Source of the DNA: Planococcus koreensis
GTDB taxonomy: Bacteria > Bacillota > Bacilli > Bacillales_A > Planococcaceae
NCBI RefSeq assembly: GCF_004761975.1
Contig: NZ_RQII01000019.1
Span: 1-64,000 of the forward strand
Length of the DNA stretch: 64,000 bases
Direction: 5' to 3'
The translations under genes were made by a program, and so were the position numbers. Under the pieces are notes generated by a model. The model saw only the letters and a list, made by a program, of their open reading frames with translations. It made no database searches and was not told the DNA's origin. This document shows, one piece after another, positions 26,676-34,948 of this stretch (its first letter is position 1; every line of letters starts with the position of its first letter).

Positions 26676-27206
26676 TCATGCTGATTGCGTCACTGCTGTT
26701 TCAAACTTGGAACGTTTGACAAGAGTGATGATGATTGGGTAAATGAACGCAAAAGCAATAGCGTTCATTAACGCTGCCGGCAAAACAACGGTCATGAATA
26801 ACGGACCGAACGGAATTTCCACGCCGATGATGAAAATCGCAGCGGACAGGAAGACCGCGCCTGACAACATTGTGCCCATCGCTGATAATGCGACAGCAGC
26901 AGGAAGTTTGACCAAAAATTTCTTTAGAACAAGAACGGCTGCAAAGAACACGAATGCCGTTACGAACTTATCGATAATATTCGGGAAGAAGCCTCCCGGA
27001 AAAGTGGAAAACAGGCCAGAAATCACACCCGTTGTCACGGCCAGTAAAAATACATTTTTAGATTGTGGGAACAATAAGATCCCGATAAACATCATCGTCA
27101 GCATAAAGTCAGGTTTCATCCCGCCGTTAAATCCCGGGATCATGACGTACAATGCTGCACCTACACTGACCAATAAAGCCATTAACACTAAATTCTTCGT
27201 ATTCAC
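26676..27206 (-). CDS. trpP: Tryptophan transporter TrpP
   Basis: Membrane protein of 176 residues with about five hydrophobic segments, of the TrpP family (an ECF S-component-like fold). It begins MNTKNLVLMALLVSVGAALYV and contains PGFNGGMKPDFMLTMMFI. It imports tryptophan. The start is GTG at 27204-27206. Its Shine-Dalgarno sequence is embedded in an array of regularly spaced GAG triplets, described separately as a TRAP-binding site. B. subtilis trpP (yhaG) is repressed translationally by TRAP in just this way. Confidence 0.92.
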   Translation of the reverse strand: MNTKNLVLMALLVSVGAALYVMIPGFNGGMKPDFMLTMMFIGILLFPQSKNVFLLAVTTGVISGLFSTFPGGFFPNIIDKFVTAFVFFAAVLVLKKFLVKLPAAVALSAMGTMLSGAVFLSAAIFIIGVEIPFGPLFMTVVLPAALMNAIAFAFIYPIIITLVKRSKFETAVTQSA

Positions 27207-27208
27207 TT

Positions 27209-27233
27209 CTCATCTCTCCTCAGCTCAAAGCTA
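27209..27233 (-). promoter_or_regulatory. Predicted TRAP-binding site overlapping the trpP ribosome-binding site
   Basis: Reading the minus strand towards the GTG start, the triplets are UAG-N4-GAG-N2-GAG-N2-GAG-N2-GAG, ending 2 bases before the start codon. TRAP (MtrB) binds G/U-AG triplets separated by 2-3 bases when loaded with tryptophan. The GAGGAGAG Shine-Dalgarno sequence lies inside the array, so binding would block translation. Confidence 0.75.
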
Positions 27234-27327
27234 TTTTTGTTTTTCCCGGACATGCCCTCATGGCTGCCGGCGAAAAAACTTATTCTGATTCTATCCTGTA
27301 TAAACCATTAAATCAAGCATGCAGCTT

Positions 27328-27744
27328 TTATTTTACTGTTATTTGCCCGGCAAGTTCCTGCAGTCGTTCTGTTGTGAACTCTTTTTCTTTCGTCATCCAT
27401 TTGGCTCCAAAGCCGTCGCCAGCACCATAGCGGGGAATGAAATGCAGATGGAAATGGCCGACGCTCTGCCCGGCTTTTGCACCGTTATTGTTTAACAGGT
27501 TCATGCCTTCCGGTTCAAATGCTTCATTCAGAGCAGCAGCGATTTTCGGAGCGGCACTGAAAAGATTGGCTGCTTCATCGGCAGACAAGTCGTAGACGAA
27601 TTCCCGGTGTGTTTTCGGCACCAGCAAAGTATGGCCTTTCGAAAGCGGCATGACGTCCATGAAAGCATAGCAATACTCGTCTTCATAAATTTTAATGCTT
27701 GGGATGTCGCCAGCAATGATCTTGCAGAAAATACAATTTGTCAT
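27328..27744 (-). CDS. hit: HIT family protein Hit
   Basis: Histidine-triad nucleotide-binding protein of 138 residues. It has a zinc-type N-terminus (NCIFCKIIAGDIPS) and the catalytic HIT motif GHFHLHFIP preceded by GQSV. It probably hydrolyses nucleoside phosphoramidates or related compounds. Two ATGs are close together; I prefer 27742-27744 because AAGGA lies at better spacing. It is transcribed divergently from ecsAB, exactly as in B. subtilis. Confidence 0.92.
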   Translation of the reverse strand: MTNCIFCKIIAGDIPSIKIYEDEYCYAFMDVMPLSKGHTLLVPKTHREFVYDLSADEAANLFSAAPKIAAALNEAFEPEGMNLLNNNGAKAGQSVGHFHLHFIPRYGAGDGFGAKWMTKEKEFTTERLQELAGQITVK

Positions 27745-27923
27745 CGTCATCTTCCTTTCCATTTTTTCCAGTTTATCATATTTTGATTTTTGGAAAAGCG
27801 AGCGTAAGAATCAAATATAGATTTCTTGCAGTACACAAAAAAATACGCCGCTGAGGCTCGACACGAAAAAAGAAATCCCGCGGCGGTTTTGATACAATGG
27901 AAAAAGAGAAAGAGGTGTTGAAA

Positions 27924-28672
27924 GTGGCCATTTTAGAAGTTCAGTCACTGACAGGGGGATATACACGAAAACCTGTTTTGCAAGACGTGACATTTTCAAT
28001 TGAAAAGGGGAGCTGATCGGCTTGATCGGGCTGAACGGCGCCGGCAAAAGTACGACGATCAAGCACATCATCGGCCTTATGCAGCCGCAATCCGGCGAGA
28101 TCCGGTTGAACGGCAAGACGTTTGCAGAGGATATGGATGCGTACCGCTCGGCATTTTCTTATATTCCGGAAACGCCTATATTATATGAAGAATTGACGCT
28201 GCGTGAACATCTGGAATTGACCGCAATGGCTTATAATATTGAGCCAGCTGCATTTGAAAAACGTTCTGCGGAATTATTGAAGGAATTTCGAATGGAAAAG
28301 CGGCTGAAGTGGTTTCCTTCGCAATTTTCCAAGGGCATGCGGCAAAAGGTTATGATCATGAGCGCGTTCCTGGTGAAGCCTTCGCTGTACATCATCGATG
28401 AACCGTTCGTCGGGCTTGATCCGCTCGGCATCAAATCGCTGCTGGACCAGATGGAATCGCAAAAGAAAAAAGGGGCATCGGTGCTGATGTCGACCCATAT
28501 TCTGTCGACAGCGGAACGGTATTGTGACCGCATCATCCTGCTCCATAACGGCCGCGTCCGGGCGATGGGCACAATGAATGATTTGCGCCGTACATTCGGC
28601 ATGCCGGATGCTTCACTGGATGATTTATACATTGCGATGACTGAGGATGCTGCAAATGAAGAACTTGCATGA
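27924..28672 (+). pseudogene. ecsA: ABC transporter ATP-binding protein EcsA, interrupted by a -1 frameshift
   Basis: The GTG start at 27924 (AGAGGTG upstream) opens a frame encoding VAILEVQSLTGGYTRKPVL and on to SIEKG, which aligns with the EcsA N-terminus but runs into TGA at 28014-28016. The rest (28010-28672) is in the -1 frame and encodes LIGLIGLNGAGKSTT (Walker A), then SQFSKGMRQK (signature), LYIIDEPFVGLDP (Walker B) and the usual EcsA end. One G is missing from the run at 28007-28010 relative to an intact gene. Apart from this indel, nothing is damaged. It may be a sequencing error, a true inactivation or a programmed shift at A-AAG-GGG. Ecs affects secretion, regulated proteolysis and competence in B. 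subtilis. Confidence 0.85.
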
Positions 28673-29858
28673 AGTGTGGTCGAAGCGCCTCCAGAAATAT
28701 ACAATAGAAGTCCAGAATTACATGAAATACATCGTTACTGGCCATATCGCAGTCGTCATGCTGTTCGCAATCGGCGCCGCTGGCTATGCTTACAGCGAAT
28801 GGGTGCAGGACATTCCGGAAGGCTTTCCAGGAGCTTGGCTGCTGGCTTTCGTATTCGCCGTGCTGTTGGCCTATAGTCCGCCTTCTACGCTGCTGAAAGA
28901 AGCGGATATGGTGTATTTCTTACCGCTTGAAAGCAAATTGGACAGTTATTTGAAGCCGGCTTTGAAATGGTCGTTCCTATCGCAGATCTATCTGCCCGTC
29001 ATTGCTTTTATCGTTTCACTGCCGATGGTCAATGCGCTTTACGGCTTGCCGTCGGCGCTGCTTATCGGATTGCCAATCATGCTCCTTCTTTTGAAGTGGT
29101 GGAGCATCAATACGGAATTTTCGCTGCGCAAGGCAAATGCAGGGCGTAACGCCTGGCTGGACAGGCTGGTCCGTTTTTCCCTGGTTTTGTTCTTCGTCTA
29201 TTTCTATGTGATCGGCCAAATGCTCATTGCCATCTTTTTGTTGTTCGGCATAATACTATACGGACGCTGGGCAAAGCAGCAGGCAAGCGGCAAGCCGTTT
29301 CCCTACGAGCATTTCATCGCGCTCGAAGAAAACCGCATGCTGCGCTTTTACCAGTTTGCCAATCTCTTCACGGATGTGCCGCATTTGAAAGGCAAGATCA
29401 AAGAGCGGCGCTGGCTGGACTGGCTTTACGGCTTCATCAAATCTGGACCGGAAAATGCCCATTATTATTTGGTGTGGCGGACGTTCATCCGTTCGGATGA
29501 ATTGTTTTACCTGTGGGTCCGGCTGACCGCCATTTCAATGGCGGGAGCTTGGCTGATTCCGTTTCCGGTTGCGGCCGGTATTTTTTCAGCCGCGCTGGCA
29601 TTTGCTTCAGCCATCCAGATTTGGCAAGGCTTGAACCAAACCCATTATTTCCGGATGGACAACTTGTTCCCGCTGAGCAAGTTCAGCCGTGTGCAAGCGG
29701 TTCGAAAACTTGTCTTTAGAGTTCAAGCAGTGCAGGCGCTTTTGGTCGCTGCAACGGTAGCCGTGTCGGGCCAAGTGCTCTTCGCTGCGATCATGCTGGC
29801 CATTGTCTTCGGTGTTTCGGCCGTGACCTTGCTGTCGGTGAAAACCAAAAAAAGATAA
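28656..29858 (+). CDS. ecsB: ABC transporter permease EcsB
   Basis: Membrane protein of 400 residues with about ten hydrophobic segments, of the EcsB family. A cytosolic stretch rich in charged residues (about 205-255) separates two membrane halves. The ATG at 28656 has GAGG nine bases upstream and overlaps the 3' end of ecsA, so the pair is coupled. It is the membrane partner of EcsA. No ecsC follows; the next gene, yhaA, is convergent. EcsB is intact although ecsA carries a frameshift, which argues that the frameshift is recent, tolerated or artefactual. Confidence 0.87.
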   Translation: MKNLHEVWSKRLQKYTIEVQNYMKYIVTGHIAVVMLFAIGAAGYAYSEWVQDIPEGFPGAWLLAFVFAVLLAYSPPSTLLKEADMVYFLPLESKLDSYLKPALKWSFLSQIYLPVIAFIVSLPMVNALYGLPSALLIGLPIMLLLLKWWSINTEFSLRKANAGRNAWLDRLVRFSLVLFFVYFYVIGQMLIAIFLLFGIILYGRWAKQQASGKPFPYEHFIALEENRMLRFYQFANLFTDVPHLKGKIKERRWLDWLYGFIKSGPENAHYYLVWRTFIRSDELFYLWVRLTAISMAGAWLIPFPVAAGIFSAALAFASAIQIWQGLNQTHYFRMDNLFPLSKFSRVQAVRKLVFRVQAVQALLVAATVAVSGQVLFAAIMLAIVFGVSAVTLLSVKTKKR

Positions 29859-29897
29859 AACAATCCCCGCATCTTACTGATGCGGGGATTGTTTTAT
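29857..29897. terminator. Bidirectional terminator between ecsB and yhaA
   Basis: A perfect 17-bp stem (29857-29873 with 29879-29895) with flanking A and T tracts. Confidence 0.88.
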
Positions 29898-31063
29898 TAT
29901 GGCTGGTAATTGATTGCCGCTGCAGCTAAGGTCTTCGCTGCAATGAGCATGGCTTCTTCTTTGAAATCGAATTTCGGATGGTGGTGCGGGAACACTTCGC
30001 CATCCGGCATTGCGCCAGTGAAGAAGAACGTGCCAGGCACTTTTTGCAGGTAATAGGAGAAATCTTCGCCGCCCATTTGCGCGGGTGCGTCATAGACTTC
30101 AGTGACGCCAGGCACAGTCGCCGCAACGTCTTTCAAGTACATCGTTTCTTCCAGGTGGTTGATGACTGCCGGATAGCCGCGCATGAAATTGAATTCTGCG
30201 GTGCTGTCTGTTGCAATGCTCGTGCCTTCAACCACACGCTGCATTTCACGCTCCATCAGCTGGCGGGTTTCTTCCGTGAATGTCCGCACCGTACCTGATA
30301 ATTCTGCATGGTCGGCAATGATATTGTACGGGTTTTGCGCCACAAATGAAGTGACGGACAGCACAGCGGATTCGAGCGGGTCAACGCGCCGCGCAACCAG
30401 CTGCTGCAAATTCGTGACCAGCTGCGAGCCGATGACGACGGCGTCTTTCGTTTCATGAGGGTTTGCGCCGTGCCCTCCGCTTCCCTGAATTTTAATCTTG
30501 AAAGCGTCCGCTGCTGCCATGAATGGCCCGACGCGGTAATCGATTCTGCCAAGCGGGGAAGTGGACCATAAATGGGTTCCAAAAATGACATCGACGCCGT
30601 CCAAGACGCCGGCTTCAATCATCGCTTGGGCTCCGCCCGGCGCTAATTCCTCCGCGTGTTGATGAATCAGCACATACGTGCCGCTCAGTTCATGGCGCAT
30701 CATATGAAGGATCTTCCCGAGTACGAGCAATGTGGCAGTATGGCCATCATGTCCGCAAGCGTGCATGACGCCAGGCACTGTCGATTTATAGGGAACATTT
30801 TTCTGGTCGTCGATCGGCAATGCGTCAAAATCTGCGCGCAAAGCGACAGTTTTTCCGGGGCGTTCGCCATGGATTGTCGCCACAACGCCGTTCCCGCCGA
30901 CACCATGTTTTACATCAACACCAAGCTGTTCATAATAATGGCGGATATAATGTGCTGTTTTCGTTTCTTCGAAAGAAGGTTCCGGATGCATGTGAAGATG
31001 CCTGCGGATGTCCACCATTTCTTCGTAGGCTGTGTCCAATTCTGCATAGATCTTTTCTAACAT
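29897..31063 (-). CDS. yhaA: M20 family amidohydrolase, YhaA-like
   Basis: Metal-dependent amidohydrolase of 388 residues (M20D). It shows HLHMHPEPSFEE, the metal ligand Cys/His motif MHACGHDGHTA (about residue 100), HQHAEELAPGGA with the catalytic Glu pair (about 135) and a C-terminal GGEDFSYYL. A dimerisation lid domain occupies about 185-295. Relatives hydrolyse N-acyl or N-acetyl amino acids or hippurate-type compounds; the substrate here is not known. It follows ecsAB in the same neighbourhood as B. subtilis YhaA. Confidence 0.9.
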   Translation of the reverse strand: MLEKIYAELDTAYEEMVDIRRHLHMHPEPSFEETKTAHYIRHYYEQLGVDVKHGVGGNGVVATIHGERPGKTVALRADFDALPIDDQKNVPYKSTVPGVMHACGHDGHTATLLVLGKILHMMRHELSGTYVLIHQHAEELAPGGAQAMIEAGVLDGVDVIFGTHLWSTSPLGRIDYRVGPFMAAADAFKIKIQGSGGHGANPHETKDAVVIGSQLVTNLQQLVARRVDPLESAVLSVTSFVAQNPYNIIADHAELSGTVRTFTEETRQLMEREMQRVVEGTSIATDSTAEFNFMRGYPAVINHLEETMYLKDVAATVPGVTEVYDAPAQMGGEDFSYYLQKVPGTFFFTGAMPDGEVFPHHHPKFDFKEEAMLIAAKTLAAAAINYQP

Positions 31064-31111
31064 TCAATTAGCTCCCTTCATTTATCAAAATAATGATAAT
31101 TAAATGATAGC

Positions 31112-31140
31112 ATAAAAAAAGAGCCCAAAGGCTCTTTTGT
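31112..31140 (-). terminator. Terminator of the Na+/Ca2+ exchanger gene
   Basis: AAAAGAGCC pairs with GGCTCTTTT around CAAA. Seven A residues on the left form the U run on the minus strand. Confidence 0.8.
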
Positions 31141-32132
31141 CAATAAGTGAAGTTCAGGTAAGACGCGACAAAGTAGATGGCAATGATTGCCAGTGAAGGC
31201 AAGGCGTATACCAAAGGCGATATCGTCTTTTTCTGGACCAAAGAAATCAGGACGAGGATGCTCATGAAAAAGACGCCAATCGCGATGATCATGTGCGAAC
31301 CGGAAACAGCTGACAAAATTGGGCCGGCGGTAAAGACCGGATCCGACAATGCCAAAATGATCATGTTAAAGACATTGCTGCCTAAAATTGCGCCGACTGC
31401 CATATTGACGTTGCCGAGGCGCAAAGCGACGAAAACAGCAATAGCTTCAGGAAGGGAAGTCGTAGCAGCAATCAGGAAACTGCCGATAAAACTGGAGCCG
31501 ATCCCTGTGATGATGGCAATTTGATCGCCAAGAATGGACAATGCCGTACCTGCACCAAGAATGATGAGCGCAGCAACAACAAAGCGGAAAATGGCCGCTT
31601 TTGCTGAAAGCCCGGCCGTCGGATTCACCGGCTGCACATCCGGCAGCTCGACGTTGGCTGACGGTTCGGCCTTTGGCAATTTGTTGATGATGACCATACC
31701 CGCGATATAGCTGATCCCGATGATCAAGGCGTCGATGCCGATGCCAAATAGGGAAGCGTCAATCCGCAGCCACAACGCTGCGATGACGAGTGTCGTCAGG
31801 AAAAGGCCTAAAATGGCGGTATAGAAATGTTCGCGTTCCGCGATCGCCAGCATGCGTCTGCGGCGAAGCAGGAAATCGAAAACTGCTAAGATGAACAAAT
31901 TGAACAAATTCGAGCCGATCATATTTCCGACCGCAATGTCCGCATTGCCGATGGCGGCTGCTGAGAAACTTGTGGAAACTTCCGGCAGCGATGTCGCGCC
32001 GGCAAGCAGCAATGTACCGACCATCATGCCGCCCATCGCCGTTTTATCGCTGATGACGTCTGCGTATTGCGATAATTTAATCGCAGCGAACACCGTCACA
32101 GCTGCGGCCAGGATAAAGTAAATGAAAACCAA
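31140..32132 (-). CDS. Sodium/calcium exchanger family (CaCA, YrbG-like)
   Basis: Antiporter of 330 residues built from two inverted five-helix repeats. The alpha-1 motif is GATSLPEVSTSF with GNMIGSNLFN; the alpha-2 motif is AATTSLPEAIAVF with GAILGSNVFN. The glutamates in both SLPE motifs are the cation ligands. The cytoplasmic loop (about 165-190) is short, as in bacterial YrbG-type proteins. It probably exports Ca2+ in exchange for Na+ or H+. There is no operon partner. Confidence 0.9.
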   Translation of the reverse strand: MVFIYFILAAAVTVFAAIKLSQYADVISDKTAMGGMMVGTLLLAGATSLPEVSTSFSAAAIGNADIAVGNMIGSNLFNLFILAVFDFLLRRRRMLAIAEREHFYTAILGLFLTTLVIAALWLRIDASLFGIGIDALIIGISYIAGMVIINKLPKAEPSANVELPDVQPVNPTAGLSAKAAIFRFVVAALIILGAGTALSILGDQIAIITGIGSSFIGSFLIAATTSLPEAIAVFVALRLGNVNMAVGAILGSNVFNMIILALSDPVFTAGPILSAVSGSHMIIAIGVFFMSILVLISLVQKKTISPLVYALPSLAIIAIYFVASYLNFTY

Positions 32133-32148
32133 TGCAATGCCCCCAATC

Positions 32149-32185
32149 GAAACGCTTAGCTTCTATATATAAAAGCTAAGCGTTC
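32149..32185. repeat. 12-bp inverted repeat without a T run
   Basis: AACGCTTAGCTT (32151-32162) and its perfect complement (32173-32184) are separated by 10 bases of mostly A/T. It lies between the hmoB-like gene and the exchanger, both on the minus strand. No U run follows on either strand, so it is a hairpin or operator candidate rather than an intrinsic terminator. Confidence 0.6.
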
Positions 32186-32194
32186 ATCATCTAT

Positions 32195-32704
32195 TTATGC
32201 TTCTTCAGGTTTTGCTTTATAAGTCGTAACGTAAGAAGCTCCAGAGAAAATATTCGGCCGTTTTTCAGCGGGAGCGCCTTCCGGTTTCGCATGTGCTTTC
32301 GAGAATGCCTGGGATTCTTTCCACTTTTCAAAGAAAGCAGGGGATTCCCATTCAGTCAATACAACGTACGTATCTGAATCCAGCGGGCGCAGTACGCGGA
32401 ACGCAACATAGCCCGGTTCGTTTTCGATGGCGCCGGCGCGGTTTTTGAAACGGTGCTCGAAAATCGGCCGTCCTTCATCAGTCACCGGAATATTATTGAA
32501 GACAAAAAAACCTTTTTCTTGGAATGTTCCTGTGCCATCTACCACTTCATAGCGGCGCGGCGTCTGGAAAAGCGATTTGCCCTCCGTCTCGTGCAGCAGC
32601 AATGTCGTGTTTTCGCCCTGCATCAACACCATCGTCTCGTCAGCATGTTTTGCACGCATCGATTTCATAAAGTCATACGTACCTGTCGTCATGAATAAAT
32701 TCAT
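32195..32704 (-). CDS. hmoB: Heme-degrading monooxygenase HmoB-like
   Basis: Protein of 169 residues. A C-terminal ABM-type ferredoxin-like domain (about 65-160) contains FFVFNNIPVTDEGRPIFEHRF, YVVLTEWESPAFFEKWKES and SKAHA, as in B. subtilis HmoB (YhgC). HmoB cleaves heme to release iron. The N-terminal part supplies an additional strand segment, as in HmoB. It is transcribed divergently from hemE, mirroring the yhgC-hemEHY neighbourhood, so heme synthesis and breakdown genes lie back to back. No Fur box was recognised in the 205-base divergent spacer. Confidence 0.88.
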   Translation of the reverse strand: MNLFMTTGTYDFMKSMRAKHADETMVLMQGENTTLLLHETEGKSLFQTPRRYEVVDGTGTFQEKGFFVFNNIPVTDEGRPIFEHRFKNRAGAIENEPGYVAFRVLRPLDSDTYVVLTEWESPAFFEKWKESQAFSKAHAKPEGAPAEKRPNIFSGASYVTTYKAKPEEA

Positions 32705-32909
32705 CTGAATTCCTCCTTTAACTTATATCTACATTATACAGCGTTCCCTCAACAAAATGCTGTAAAACCAAAATGGCAATCCGGTGAAAGCATAAGCGTC
32801 TAATTTATGACATTTGCATAAGTAATCTATACAATAGGATACGGAGCGTCTATAGTATATACGGATATAGGATGCAAAGGACGAAAAGAACCGAAGGGAT
32901 GAAAATTAC

Positions 32910-33956
32910 ATGACACAATTTAACGATACTTTTTTGAAGGCGGCGCGCGGCGAAAAAACCGATCATGTGCCAGTCTGGTACATGCGCCAAGCAGGGCGTT
33001 CGCAGCCAGAATACCGCAAAATCAAAGAGAAATACTCGTTGGAAGAAATCACACACCAGCCGGAATTATGCGCTTACGTCACGAAGCTGCCGGTTGACCA
33101 ATACAATGTGGATGCAGCTGTTTTGTACAAAGACATCGTAACGCCATTGCCAGCGATTGGTGTGGACGTTGAGATCAAATCAGGCATTGGCCCGGTGATC
33201 GATAACCCGATCCGCACGATGGCAGACATCGAACGTTTAGGCGAAATCAACCCGGAGCAGGACGTGCCGTATGTTCTTGAAACCATCCGCATCTTGACGC
33301 AAGAGCAATTGAATGTGCCGTTGATCGGCTTTTCCGGTGCGCCGTTCACGCTTGCAAGTTACATGATCGAAGGCGGGCCGTCCCGCAATTACAACAAAAC
33401 CAAAGCGATGATGGTGTCCCAGCCGCAAATGTGGTTCGCCTTGATGGACAAGCTGGCGGATACGATCATCCCTTACGTAAAAGCACAAATCAAAGCAGGC
33501 GTAAAAGCGATCCAGATTTTCGATTCATGGGTCGGCGCATTGAATGTAGAAGATTACCGCATTTTCATCAAGCCGGTTATGGACCGCATTTTTGCAGAAC
33601 TTCGCACTGAAGGCGTTCCGTTGATTATCTTCGGCGTCGGCGCAAGCCACTTAGCGAAAGAATGGCATGACCTGCCGGTTGATGTGGTCGGACTGGATTG
33701 GCGGTTGCCGATTACAGAAGCACGCGAAATGGGTTTGACAAAAACCTTGCAGGGCAATTTCGATCCTTCTTATTTGCTGGCGGACTGGCCAGTTATCGAA
33801 AAACGCGCAAAAGCGATTTTGGATATGGGCATGCAGCAAGACGGCTACATCTTCAATCTGGGACATGGTGTATTCCCGGAAGTGCAGCCTGATACATTGA
33901 AAAGATTGACTTCATTGGTACACGAATACAGTGCTGCCCACAAAGCAGGCAACTGA
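32910..33956 (+). CDS. hemE: Uroporphyrinogen decarboxylase
   Basis: Enzyme of 348 residues that decarboxylates uroporphyrinogen III to coproporphyrinogen III. It has the N-terminal signature [16 protein letters not shown] (catalytic Arg), [11 protein letters not shown] (Asp), the internal [17 protein letters not shown] motif and [11 protein letters not shown] near the C-terminus. It is the first gene of the hemE-hemH-hemY operon. The start ATG at 32910 has GAAGGGATG upstream. Confidence 0.96.
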   Translation: MTQFNDTFLKAARGEKTDHVPVWYMRQAGRSQPEYRKIKEKYSLEEITHQPELCAYVTKLPVDQYNVDAAVLYKDIVTPLPAIGVDVEIKSGIGPVIDNPIRTMADIERLGEINPEQDVPYVLETIRILTQEQLNVPLIGFSGAPFTLASYMIEGGPSRNYNKTKAMMVSQPQMWFALMDKLADTIIPYVKAQIKAGVKAIQIFDSWVGALNVEDYRIFIKPVMDRIFAELRTEGVPLIIFGVGASHLAKEWHDLPVDVVGLDWRLPITEAREMGLTKTLQGNFDPSYLLADWPVIEKRAKAILDMGMQQDGYIFNLGHGVFPEVQPDTLKRLTSLVHEYSAAHKAGN

Positions 33957-33985
33957 AACACAAAATTCTTATGAGGTGATTGACG

Positions 33986-34912
33986 ATGAAAAAGACAATG
34001 GGATTATTGGTGATGGCGTATGGAACGCCATACGAAGAAAGCGATATTGAACGCTATTACACGCATATTCGCCGCGGACGCAAGCCGAGCGAAGAAAGCT
34101 TGGAAGATCTGAAAGACCGTTACAAAGCAATCGGCGGCTTGTCGCCTTTGGCAAAAATCACGCAGGACCAAGCCAATGCGCTATGTGCCCGTTTGAATGA
34201 AGCCCAGGACGATATCGAATTTAAAATGTACCTTGGTTTGAAGCATATTGAACCGTTTGTTGAAGACGGCGTAGAAGCGATGCACCGCGATGGCATCAAA
34301 GAAGCGATTTCGATTGTATTGGCTCCGCATTTCTCGACGTTCTCTGTTAAGTCATACAATGGCCGCGCAGCAGAAGCTGCTGAAAAAGCCGGCATCCAAT
34401 TGACTTCAGTTGAAAGCTGGTACAAAGAACCGAAGTTCATCCAATACTGGAGCGAAAAAGTCAGCGCAGCGTTTGCGGAGATGTCCGAAGAAGAACGCGC
34501 TAAATCTTGCCTGATTGTTTCTGCGCATTCATTGCCGGAAAAAATCATTGCAAACGGCGATCCTTACCCGGATCAATTGAAAGAAACAGCCGATTTGATC
34601 GCCCAAGCAGCAGGCGTGGAGCATTACGAAGTTGGTTGGCAAAGTGCCGGACAAACTCCGGAGCCATGGATCGGACCAGACGTCCAGGACTTGACGCGCG
34701 AATTATATGATGTAAAAGGATATCGCTCGTTCGTTTACACGCCGGTTGGCTTTGTTGCCGATCACCTGGAAGTGCTATTCGACAACGACTACGAATGTAA
34801 AGTCGTCTGCGACGAACTCGGAGCGGCTTACAGACGCCCGGAAATGCCGAACGTACAGCCATTGTTCATCGATGCAATGGTTGACACGGTCATGAAGAAA
34901 TTGGCTGAGTAA
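33986..34912 (+). CDS. hemH: Coproporphyrin III ferrochelatase
   Basis: Ferrochelatase of 308 residues. It shows [28 protein letters not shown] at its start, [10 protein letters not shown] with the metal-site His, VSAHSLPEK, and ETADLIAQ near the end of the active-site cleft. In Firmicutes this enzyme inserts iron into coproporphyrin III (CpfC), the order used with HemY and HemQ. GAGGTGATTGACG precedes the ATG at 33986; a TTG two codons earlier is less likely. It is 29 bases downstream of hemE. Confidence 0.95.
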   Translation: MKKTMGLLVMAYGTPYEESDIERYYTHIRRGRKPSEESLEDLKDRYKAIGGLSPLAKITQDQANALCARLNEAQDDIEFKMYLGLKHIEPFVEDGVEAMHRDGIKEAISIVLAPHFSTFSVKSYNGRAAEAAEKAGIQLTSVESWYKEPKFIQYWSEKVSAAFAEMSEEERAKSCLIVSAHSLPEKIIANGDPYPDQLKETADLIAQAAGVEHYEVGWQSAGQTPEPWIGPDVQDLTRELYDVKGYRSFVYTPVGFVADHLEVLFDNDYECKVVCDELGAAYRRPEMPNVQPLFIDAMVDTVMKKLAE

Positions 34913-34948
34913 TCAGCCCTGTTAAAACGAAGGAAAGGGGGAGAGAAC

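Noticed and set aside
31082-31099. Fur or PerR box upstream of yhaA (TTATCAAAATAATGATAA)
   Set aside because: The palindrome has the wrong spacing for the 7-1-7 Fur or PerR consensus, and there is no iron-related gene directly downstream.
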